64,000 nucleotides of DNA from Pomphorhynchus laevis (lineage: Eukaryota; Acanthocephala; Palaeacanthocephala; Echinorhynchida; Pomphorhynchidae). The DNA is taken from positions 1-64,000 of the forward strand of contig WNNJ02000277.1 of NCBI GenBank assembly GCA_012934845.2. Reading direction: 5' to 3'. This document shows, one piece after another, positions 55,240 to 64,000 of the stretch (position 1 is the first letter of the stretch; the number at the start of each line of letters is the position of its first letter). The notes below the pieces were generated by a model, which had not been told where the DNA came from, did no database searches, and saw only the letters and a program-made list of their open reading frames with translations. The translations under genes were made by a program, and so were the position numbers.

Positions 55240-56970
55240 AGTTAAAATTTAAATAAATTTTAAATAAAAATTGATATAATTTTTATAGTATATGATAATT
55301 ATAATCTAGTATCTTATTCTAATACAAAGTGTATTATTATTATCTATCCATAAAAATTTGCCACTTAAAAGTTTAAATTTATTCTTTATATTATTTTGTT
55401 GATTTATATATTTTATTATTTTCTGCCTTATGTTATTTTTATAGTAACCTAGTTTAAAATATGTGTCTATTAAATTATTTTAATGATTTTGAAGAAACAC
55501 AATATTGCTTTTTATCCATACATAAAAAAAGTTCATTGCGAATCATAAAGCGGAGATTTGAAGACAACATGTACTCTGTGTAAAACTTTTGCAATAGAAA
55601 AGTCTAAAATCTATATAACCAGGTCAGAATTAATCAGTACATTCAGTGGAGGTTACATATTTTGTTGTATTTTGCATAAATTTAAAATATAGAAACTGAT
55701 CTTAATCTTAAAAATATTGTTTTTACCCAGTATTTTTATAAAACGATTAAAACTAAGTTTATAAGTCATCTGGAAGAACTGGCAAGTTATCAGAAATCAT
55801 TAAATATTCCTTGTGGTACAGGATCAGCATTCACGTCAATCATAATGTGATTATCTTATTCTAACACAAAGTATATTATTTATTATCCATTCATAAATAT
55901 TTTTTACTAAATATTGTGTTGATTTGAATATTTAATTTTTTATGTTTGATTGTATTATTATGGTAACCTAGTTTAAAATATGCATCTATTAAATTATTTT
56001 ATGTCATCTTTACGATATAATTTGTGTTAATTTAATGTTCATATCAAGATATATACTTTCTTTATCATTTATATTGGTTTTATTACAAATGAGGCTACCT
56101 GGATAAATTTGTTAGCTTATTGAATAAAATTCATAATATAATTTAAAAAAATTTTCAGCTTAAGAGTTTAATTTTTTTTATATCATTGTGTTGATTTATA
56201 TATTTTACTATTTACTGTTTGAATTAAGTTTTATAGTAACCTAGTTTAAAATATGTATCTATTAAATTATTTAAATGATATTGAAGAAAGTCAACATCAT
56301 TACATATTATTGCAATTCTTAAAATTTCATTATTTAATGTATTATATTTTATATTATATGGTATGCATGAATGTTCATGCAAAAATATGTTTCGTGTAAA
56401 TTTAAATATGTCATCTTTACGATATAAATAAATTGTAGTTTTAGTTAATGTTAATTTAATGTAACAAGATTATGTTAATCTTGTTAATTAACAAGATTAA
56501 CAAGATTAATTATATTAATTTAATGATATACACCTTCTTTACCATTAATATTAATTTTATTAATATTGTTTGCTTATTGAATAAAACTTGCTAGAATTAA
56601 ATACACATGTTTACATTAAATATCATGTTTACTATCCAATTTTCTATTTGATTTAATATTTATATTATATACACTCAAATAAAGTTAAAATATTTTTATA
56701 GTAACCAAATATTTTGATAATAACCAATAATAACCAATTATTCAAATATTTTTATATAATTTTATAGTAATATTTTCTCTGATAAAACTATCTAGTATCT
56801 TATTCTAATACAAAGTATATTATTTATTATCCATCCATAAAAATTTGCCACTTAAGAGTTATTTTTATAGTAACCTAGTTTAAAATATGTATCTTTTAAA
56901 TTATTTAAATGATTTTGAAGAAAGCCAATATCATTACATATTGTTGCAAGTGAGTGGTAATTTGTTCAGA
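55240..56970 (-). mobile_element. cluster of short Naiad C-terminal and tail fragments
   Basis: At least four truncated pieces in one orientation: 55,300-55,520 (C-terminus, 'agtttaaatttattctttat'), 55,850-56,110, 56,150-56,460 (thumb region encoding 'HEHSCIPYNIKYNTLNNEI', reversed) and 56,770-56,950. An inverted run 'gttaatcttgttaattaacaag' lies at about 56,470-56,510. Confidence 0.65.
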
Positions 56971-57053
56971 AGGAAAGTTTTATTAGATAATAAGAGAAGA
57001 ACCGTATAAACTTCATCCGACGAAACGGGAAGAAGGTGGAATAATTCTGGGAG

Positions 57054-57820
57054 GGAAGTAAATTTATTTTATAAATATTAAATAAATTTAAAAAGACTTG
57101 AAGCGACTTTAAACAACATGATAAATCATCTTGCTGATCAATCCACTCAATTGAAACTCAGTCTATCAATCAGTTTGTCTGATTGAATGGAATTGATAGA
57201 TTCCATTGGTATTTTATAAATTCTTTTGAATTTGATAAAATATTGATTCAATTGATGAAACTTATTTACTGGACGTTATGTCGGTAACATTGTTTGCATA
57301 TATGTCATTTATTATTTTATCTTCCCAATTGAGAACATATTGCCGTTTTTGCAACATTAGTACTCTATCAGATTTCAGAATAGGCATAATTTCACTTAAG
57401 TTGTTTACAGACCAATAGAAATATATTTCAAGTGTCCTCAATGTAAGTTCCTTTGATCGAACTTACATCCAATTTGATACAGAAGTAAAAACATTTCAAA
57501 GCGCAGCTGAACTAAAGTATACCTAAAATAGACGCTTGCGCAAGCTATGACCTTGAGTTTTTGATGTAACGATTTTTTATTCAAAAAAATGCTTGAATTG
57601 ACTGTCAGGCAAATTTGAACAATTGCTATTCAGCCTGAAGAATAAAACTTGTAATTTAAATCTATGTTGACTTAAGTTATTGAACTAAATTTATTGAAGT
57701 AAATTTATTTTATAAATATAAAATAAATTTAAAAGGCTTAATCGACTTTAAACAAAATGATAAATCATCTTGCTGATCAATCCACTCAATTGAAACTCAG
57801 TCTATCAATCAGTTTGTCTA
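57054..57820. repeat. pair of ~125-bp direct repeats 640 bp apart
   Basis: 57,054-57,180 and 57,696-57,820 share 'gaagtaaatttattttataa', 'gataaatcatcttgctgatc' and 'aactcagtctatcaatcagt' with a few differences. The 515-bp interior has no recognisable product. Confidence 0.75.
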
Positions 57821-57849
57821 TGAATAAAATATTCATTATTTAATGAAAT

Positions 57850-58720
57850 TATTTTATAATGAACTTATAAATATTTCATTATTTATATTATATGGTATGC
57901 ATGAATGCTCCTGCAAAAATATGTTTCTTGTAAATTTAAATATGTCATCTTTACGATATAAATTAATAGTAGTTTTAGTTAATGTTAATTTAATGTTCAT
58001 ATCTAGATATACACCTTCTTTATCATCAATATTGGTTTTGTTAAGAATAAGGCTTTTTGGATAAATAGGTTCACTAATTGAATAAAAATTATTAGAATTA
58101 AATACACATATATCATCAATGTATCGAAACATATATTTCATATATTTATATTGTTTAGATTTAGTTTTTACACAGTTATGAACAAATTCATATTCTATAA
58201 AGCTTAAAAAAGTCAGCTATAATTGGGCTACTATTACCACCCATTGGAACACCTTTTACTTGTCTAAATATAGATGTCCCTACTTTTAAATAATTTTGAT
58301 TTATCAAAATATTTAAGGATTCTATTAATTCAATTTTATCCATATATTTATATTTACTTTATGGTTTAATTTTTGTTAGATAGGCGTTATAGTTATTATA
58401 ACATATATATGTATATCTTTTTCCGAATATAAGGTTAATTAATTTTACTAACGCTTCTTTAATATCTACTAAATCTAGATTTGTATAAAGCGTACTAAAA
58501 TCGTATGTATTTATATTTTGAAAATTTATTCCTTTTGTCTGTTCTAAAAATTCTTTTGTAGAATTAATACTGAAATAGTGTTTTATACCAGTATTAATTT
58601 CGATTACCTTGCAATATTTTTTAAAGTGTGCTTCAATTACTTTAAGTATTTTATTCATATAAACAGAAAGTGGTTTTAATGTACATTACATATTTATATT
58701 TACTTGATGGTTAAATTTTT
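57850..58720 (-). mobile_element. Naiad RT, best-preserved palm
   Basis: Read from high to low: 'LKPLSVYMNKILKVIEAHFK', 'YCKVIEINTGIKHYFSINS', motif A 'YDFSTLYTNLDLVDI' (about 58,510), a ~70-residue segment between motifs A and B ('TYICYNNYNAYLTKIKP', 'KYKYMDKIELIESLNI'), motif B 'GVPMGGNSSPIIAD' (about 58,240), one frame shift at about 58,205, then motif C 'FRYIDDICVFNSNNF' (58,130) and 'YLDMNIKLTLTKTTINLY'. The long A-B spacer is where an insertion-in-fingers domain would lie in Naiad and telomerase RTs (family knowledge; the match is inference). Confidence 0.8.
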
Positions 58721-58918
58721 GTTAGATATGCGTTATGGTTATTATTTAATTACTGTTTGGAAATAATAAATAAAAGGAAGAATGAGAATTGTTTATATTC
58801 AAGTAAAAATTAAAAAATATTCTGCATTAATAATTCTTCTCTATTATGTCATATTGTATTCGCTGGCGCCATTTTATCATTCGATTCATATAATACTTTA
58901 TGCCATTGATTTTCAAAA

Positions 58919-59101
58919 ATGGTTAAGCGTAACGAATTAACTCTGAATCAGGCCTTTGAAGTAATTCGAGCTGCCTTGCTTAGTACATGCAAAGGGATAA
59001 GTGGTTCATCAAAGACATACAAAGATAATAGCGTAAAAGTTGATGAGGATAATTTGGCACTGATCGGACAAAAATACAAATCACGACGCAATAAAAACTG
59101 A
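58919..59101 (+). CDS. small unrecognised ORF (60 residues)
   Basis: 'MVKRNELTLNQAFEVIRAAL', 'STCKGISGSSKTYKDNSVKV', 'ALIGQKYKSRRNKN', stop. Hydrophilic with a basic end, and clearly less AT-rich than the flanks. Not recognised; it could be an exon or TE fragment. Confidence 0.3.
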   Translation: MVKRNELTLNQAFEVIRAALLSTCKGISGSSKTYKDNSVKVDEDNLALIGQKYKSRRNKN

Positions 59102-59459
59102 CTTTACACATATAGTACCTTATATGGACATTTTAATATGTACAATAGTGATTTTGAACATACCACCACCAAGCATTGAACACAAAACTAGCAATATTAT
59201 ATAGTGAATTTAGGGAAACGTTTAACTTTTGATTAAAACTTTTATATTTACAAATCAAAACAAATTACTCATATATTATTTTGTACAAACGCCAAAACAA
59301 ATTAACAGGGTTCAGACGATGAATAATTATCAATGACAGAAGAATTCCCGAGAAAGCATTCCAATGGTACAATCGCTAAATATAAAACAAAAAAACTCTG
59401 TTATTTGAAATTGATTTATTTGTAATTTGTTGAGAACTATCTACGAAATAAATAAATTA

Positions 59460-59940
59460 GAATTAATAATCAAATAACTGAGTCTGCGTATTTTATAATA
59501 TATATATCAATTAAAAATAAAGATAAATAATTATAAATAATAAATGAATCGGAATGAGACATTCTGAGGGAAGTAATATTTTTGTATCTAAATGCCATTC
59601 CCAGAAAAAAAGAAATTGAATATTTATTCGATATTTCGTTCGCTAACAGTGGACATTTTCAATAATTAACTGAAACAATAAAACATTAAAAATAATGATA
59701 AATAATTATAAATAATAGATAATTGTATGACTTTATACAAATTTTATTTATATAACGATAAAATTTTAAATTAAAATTTGAAAAATCAATTGTTATTAAT
59801 TGAATAATAATTAATATACGATGCATAAGGAATATAGGCCCTCAGGATAAACTGATATGTAATCAGATTTTAGCCACTATTCCTCGACCCAACATAGCAG
59901 AAATATATGCTACTACCTTGTTTCGTGTGATGAAATTTGA
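59460..59940 (-). mobile_element. Naiad 3'-tail fragments
   Basis: Two pieces: 59,475-59,545 begins at the reversed terminus 'aactgagtctgcgta'; 59,690-59,935 has the reversed body and a degraded module ('ggccctcaggataaact', 'cgacccaacatagcag'). Confidence 0.6.
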
Positions 59941-60084
59941 TTTTCTTATTCTAATACAAAGCATATTGGTTATTATCTATCCATAACATTTTTTTGCTTA
60001 ATAGTTTATTTAAAAAGGTATTTTGTCTATTTATATATTGTAAATTAAATATTTTAATCATATTTTGTTGATTTAAAAAATTAA

Positions 60085-60275
60085 ATTTAAAAACTTAAAT
60101 TAATTTGAACTTAATTTAAATTAATAATTATCAATTAAACTACGATAAATAGTAATTTAAGTAGTAAATTAAAAGTAATTTAATTTATTTTAATTTACAA
60201 TTTAAAATGTATTGACAAATTAATAAATAATTTTGTACGTATGATATTTTCAACAACAGAAAGTCGATCGTATTT
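60085..60275 (+). repeat. dispersed ~190-bp repeat, left copy
   Basis: Similar to 63,490-63,680: 'ataaatagtaattt', 'taatttacaatttaaaat', 'ttttgtacgtatgatatttt'. The two copies are in the same orientation on either side of the canonical PLE at 61.15-62.8 kb. Confidence 0.55.
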
Positions 60276-60319
60276 TAGTTAAGCAATTATCATCTGTAAA
60301 GCTACATCATTTATCATCT

Positions 60320-60537
60320 TTATAAATGCGTGGTTTCCAAAAGTTTTTTAAATAGTTTACCTCCTTCTGTTTCGGTAATGATGGGATTCTGTATATACTC
60401 ATCGCTTTGCAATTCCTTAAGGCTTTCTCGATTTGAGTGTTGATTTTGTAATTGCTCACCACAAGATGCACAGTAAATTCTCAAAGCATACGCAGGCTCA
60501 CCAAATTTACATAGATCTATTCCTTTTGAAAATAATT
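60320..60537 (-). CDS. exon-like open frame, unrecognised
   Basis: About 72 open codons on the minus strand ending in TAA, without an ATG: 'SKGIDLCKFGEPAYALRIYC', 'ASCGEQLQNQHSNRES', 'QNPIITETEGGKLFKKLLE'. Balanced codon use in an AT-rich setting suggests a last exon of a gene lying to the right, or a TE piece. A CxxC pair is the only motif. Confidence 0.35.
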
Positions 60538-60779
60538 ATTTATTTATAATTAATTATAAATAATTAGTCTTAATAAAAAGTTATATTTAAAATTCTCTAT
60601 AACAAGAGTAGAATATTGTTTACTCATTTTAAATTATATGAAAAATTATTTTAAACTATTATGTATATCATTATTATTAATATATAATAATAAATTATCA
60701 CATAATAAATGCTTATTTATTTATCTATTATGTCAATTTATTTTTATTTAACAATTATCGATATTATTATCAATATTTT

Positions 60780-60955
60780 TTTGCTTTACGATTCGATTTC
60801 TGTTGTACTTAAATTATAATTTCTTTTGTACTTTAATCGATATTGTTATTTAACGGTTCGATATTATTTCTGTTGTACTTAAATTATAATTTCTTTTGTA
60901 CTTTAATCGATATTGTTATTTAACGGTTCGATATTATTTCTTTCGTGTCTTAATC
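60780..60955. repeat. 70-bp tandem repeat (about 2.5 units)
   Basis: Unit contains 'tgttgtacttaaattataat' and 'ctttaatcgatattgttatt'; starts at about 60,801 and 60,871, with a partial third unit from about 60,940. Confidence 0.8.
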
Positions 60956-61149
60956 GATATCTTTTGCCTTGCATATTCATAATTTCTTTCGTATCATTAT
61001 CGATATCTATTGTTTAACGAATTATAATTATTTTATCGATAATTATATAAATATCATGATCATTGTTTATTTATCACATAAATTGATTAAAAGTAAAGTG
61101 TTCATAACTGGGCAGGTAGAGTGCTAATTGAAGATCAGTTATTCGTACG

Positions 61150-62800
61150 TAATTTAGGACCTAATTTTACACCTTTTATCATCTTTAGAAGTTTTCAAAC
61201 AGTTAGGGATAACAAATATGGCGAGTTTTACAAATTTAAACCACAAATCAATTTTCAAATGCAATGATGATCGTGAAATGTTGGGTATTATTATGAATAG
61301 GGTTAAGAAAGAGTTTGAGAGCGATAATATTGTTGTTTGCATGTCGAATAAGTTGTTTTGTTGTTTTAAATAAAACTGAATATATTTCATTAGGTCATTC
61401 AATATTAAATGATAAATTCAAGAAACTAAGGGGTGATACAACCTTAAGAAGACAATCTGACTAAAAAAATTCTTAAGAAACTATATAGAGATAGGAAACT
61501 TAATTTGAGTTCATTTCGAGAAACTCAAAGCATGGTTTTATGTATATTTTACCAAAAAATCCATAAACCTGTACACTTTGCTCGTCCAATCATAGCTACC
61601 TATAATGCATATTCATAAGTACACAGCTGATGTGCTTCAAAAATTTAAATAATGAACACTATTCTTACGTAAGGGATCGTATATGTTCGCAAAACGTTGA
61701 CATTCCGGATAAAATAATGCTTTCATTTGATGTTATCCCACTTTTCACTAATGTTCCTTTATTAGAGGCGATAAAATTAGCACCGGGTTATTGGTCGGTA
61801 CCGAGTTTGGGAAACAGTAGATGTTGACGATTAACATTTGGGGAATCCTCTAGCATCAGTACTTTTAGAACTATGTATGAGGAATTGGGAATTGGCACAC
61901 CTTTAAAACATTGGTTATTCATACATGACTTAAGTACGTAGATGACATTTTTATTCTTTTGAAGAAACCGTGCGATCCAGATCACTTCTTGAATATGCTA
62001 AATGCTTCAGATGGTAATATTCAGTGAACATTAACGAAGGAATCAAATTGTGTCTTATCTAGATGTTAACATAATATGATTACCCACTAATATAGTTCAA
62101 GCTGATGTTTCCCAAAAGACTAAAAAATATCCTAACATTGTTAATTGGAGAAGCAATATCCCTAGGAAGTGGAAGATTTTTGCTGCTTCCTCTCCTTTCT
62201 TTAGAGCCAATGAAATCTGATCTAGTATCGATATAATAAAGAAGAGGGATGATATCATTAATAAGATCCTGGTAACTAGTAGATATCCTACTTGGGCAGT
62301 TAAAAAAATCTTATTTCCAAGGAAATAATGCTAGGACGAAACTTATATATCCTCAACGAGAATCAACATATTATGATAAATTGAAGGTACACCAAAATGA
62401 TTAAGCATATAAAGGGATCGGAAAGAGGCAGAAAATCAATTGTTTATAACACAAAAATGCCAAGATAAAAAACAACATTTTAGACGGAACCTGATTAAAA
62501 TCGAGATGGTGTTGTATATCAAATACCATGTGAGGGTTGTGATGATGTTTATATAGGTCAAACAGGGCAAGAAAGGTTTTGACCTACATAAATATTATGT
62601 CAAAAAAGGAACAGGATCCGGCGCTGTTATAGACCATTCCTTAAACAATAATAAAATATCTTTCTAAAATAGTTTAATAATTTCCATGAAAAACGGTATT
62701 TTAGAACGAAGAATACAGGAAGTATTTTTATGGATAAAAATATATTAATGCGTAATAATAAACCAGATATTGATCTTATAACTAATTTTATATAATTATA
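61150..62800 (+). pseudogene. canonical Penelope-type PLE (RT then C-terminal GIY-YIG), decayed
   Basis: Broken frames read, in order: 'ILPKIHKPVHFARPIIATYN' (about 61,545-61,605), motif A 'IMLSFDVIPLFTNVPLLEAI' (61,710-61,770), motif C 'YVDDIFILLKKPCDPDHF' (61,935-61,990), thumb 'WRSNIPRKWKIFAASSPFF' (about 62,140-62,205) and 'RYPTWAVKKILFP', then a GIY-YIG start 'GVVYQIPCEGCDDVYIGQTG' (62,507-62,570) and 'AVIDHSLNNN'. Here the nuclease follows the RT, unlike the Naiad copies in this window. Many stops and frame shifts; inactive. Confidence 0.75.
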
Positions 62801-63489
62801 ATTAAATGTTTTGTTTGCTAATGCAGTAGATAAGTTTTGCTTAAATTTTTTATTTTATTCTTTATGTTTGTTTATTTTTATTTATTTTAATTTAAGTAAA
62901 TTAGTAATTTAATTAAATTAAATTACTAATTTAATTTAAATTAGTAAATGTTTAATTATTTGTTTTAACAAAAAGAAGCTATTGCGTAAAAATAATCTAA
63001 TTAATCCACTGAGTAATTAATAGACAACTAATTAATTAATTAACAACTAGCACATCTAGTTGTTTAATCTACTGCGTAATCCAATCTATCCACTAATCAA
63101 ATATAATTTAAAATGAGTGAACAATCAATTTATTGCAATATATGTTCACAAGTTATATTTATAATTCGCTATAGCAAGTAGTATATTGAAACAAAGTTGT
63201 TAGCATTGTGGTATAATTGATGTTAGTGTTTAATAGGAATGTCACAGAGACAGTAAAAGTGTAATTCATATAACGAATTTTCAAATGCAACTGCATACAT
63301 CATCCGAAATCATAAAAGTACAATTAAACATTGAATTGCATTACAAAAATTGTGAAAATATGAGTTTTTAAATGCACCATTTATGATTCTTAATGATGAA
63401 TGCAGTTTATTATTGTTGAATATTACCGGATTTGGATGTAATTTTATTAAACAAAAAATATTGCTTAAAACTGTGGCTTGAAATTAAAT

Positions 63490-63680
63490 TCAAAAGCTTA
63501 GATTTAAATTTATTTGAAACAAATTTAAATGAATAATTTTCAATCAAACTACTATAAATAGTAATTCATTAAAGTAGTAGATTAATATTAATTTTATTTA
63601 TTCTAATTTACAATTTAAAATTTAATGACATATAACTAATTTTGTACGTATGATATTTTAAACAACTGAAAGTCAACATT
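63490..63680 (+). repeat. dispersed ~190-bp repeat, right copy
   Basis: See 60,085-60,275. The pair could be remains of PLE pseudo-LTRs or an unrelated repeat. Confidence 0.5.
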
Positions 63681-64000
63681 GTGATGAATACTTATAAATA
63701 GTTTTGGAGAATCCCTGAACACTCTTAAAATCTGGACCTTACAGATAAATCTCAATAGGCATAAACTGATCTAGGGATGTGATAGCTGATAGACTGTGAT
63801 GGCTTCCAATACCCAATGATGTCCGTTCCCTCATTTAATTATTAGTAACAGCTATAAAGGCGTATCGCTTTGTGATCCGGGGGCAAGATACAATAGTATT
63901 TATATAATATAATGCTGAATCACTTTGGTGATCGACTGTGGACTGTAAGGTGTCTTGTAGTAATCATTCTTATGGTGTACAGTTCCTAACTGTGGTGGAG
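63681..64000. other. unassigned sequence at window end
   Basis: Less AT-rich than the preceding kilobase but with no product or RNA I recognise. Confidence 0.4.

Noticed and set aside
1-64000. CRISPR arrays, tRNA or rRNA genes, bacterial operons
   Set aside because: No regularly spaced repeat-spacer array, no box A/B or cloverleaf, no rRNA-like sequence and no prokaryotic gene organisation were seen by eye; a tRNAscan/Infernal run would be needed to exclude RNA genes fully.

Overview
The window looks like nuclear DNA of an invertebrate animal; I could not determine the phylum. It is very AT-rich. It carries an intact metazoan-type actin present twice, a spliced membrane-protein gene with short introns and canonical GT-AG sites, and almost everything else is degraded or rearranged transposable element (TE) sequence. 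There are no bacterial gene signals and no CRISPR array, and I recognised no tRNA or rRNA.

Layout. 1-8,849: AT-rich DNA with a decayed CR1/jockey-like LINE (about 3.2-4.1 kb), a Cys-rich ORF, a BED-finger fragment and a fold-back element. 8,850-16,180 (+): the one spliced host gene, a TMEM272-like four-pass membrane protein in five recognisable exons; its first exons lie upstream or were not recognised. Its larger introns hold Penelope-like element (PLE) debris, a 1.3-kb palindrome and a head-to-tail dimer of a ~460-bp element, each unit carrying a hammerhead ribozyme in the sense orientation of the gene. 16.8-23.3 kb: minus-strand PLE fragments. 24,101-46,260: one hAT/GTF2IRD2-like DNA transposon, recognisable by both terminal repeats and an identical 8-bp target duplication, split by a ~17.8-kb block with 1.3 kb of its own ORF duplicated on both sides. 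That block contains a 6.36-kb segment with an intact actin gene, LINE fragments (a Rex1-like piece, a jockey-like RT duplicated in tandem, and a minus-strand LINE with a CCHC plus PD-D nuclease-like C-terminus) and the best preserved PLE. 47.0-48.9 kb: a second LINE of the CCHC/PD-D family. 48,874-55,231: a near-identical copy of the 6.36-kb actin segment. 55.2-64 kb: more PLE debris, including a canonical C-terminal GIY-YIG PLE near 61.2-62.8 kb.

The dominant repeat is a PLE whose parts read GIY-YIG nuclease, linker, CxC motif, reverse transcriptase, structured 3' tail. This is the permuted order of the Naiad clade rather than of canonical Penelope. Its tail carries a repeated module that can fold as a hairpin plus H-type pseudoknot. 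Tail copies sit next to duplicated host DNA: exon 3 of the TMEM272-like gene was copied with a Naiad tail to 35.8-36.4 kb, which suggests 3' transduction. The points most worth follow-up are the intronic tandem hammerhead element, the conserved Naiad tail structure, and repeated cases of inserted blocks bounded by large direct repeats of the target.
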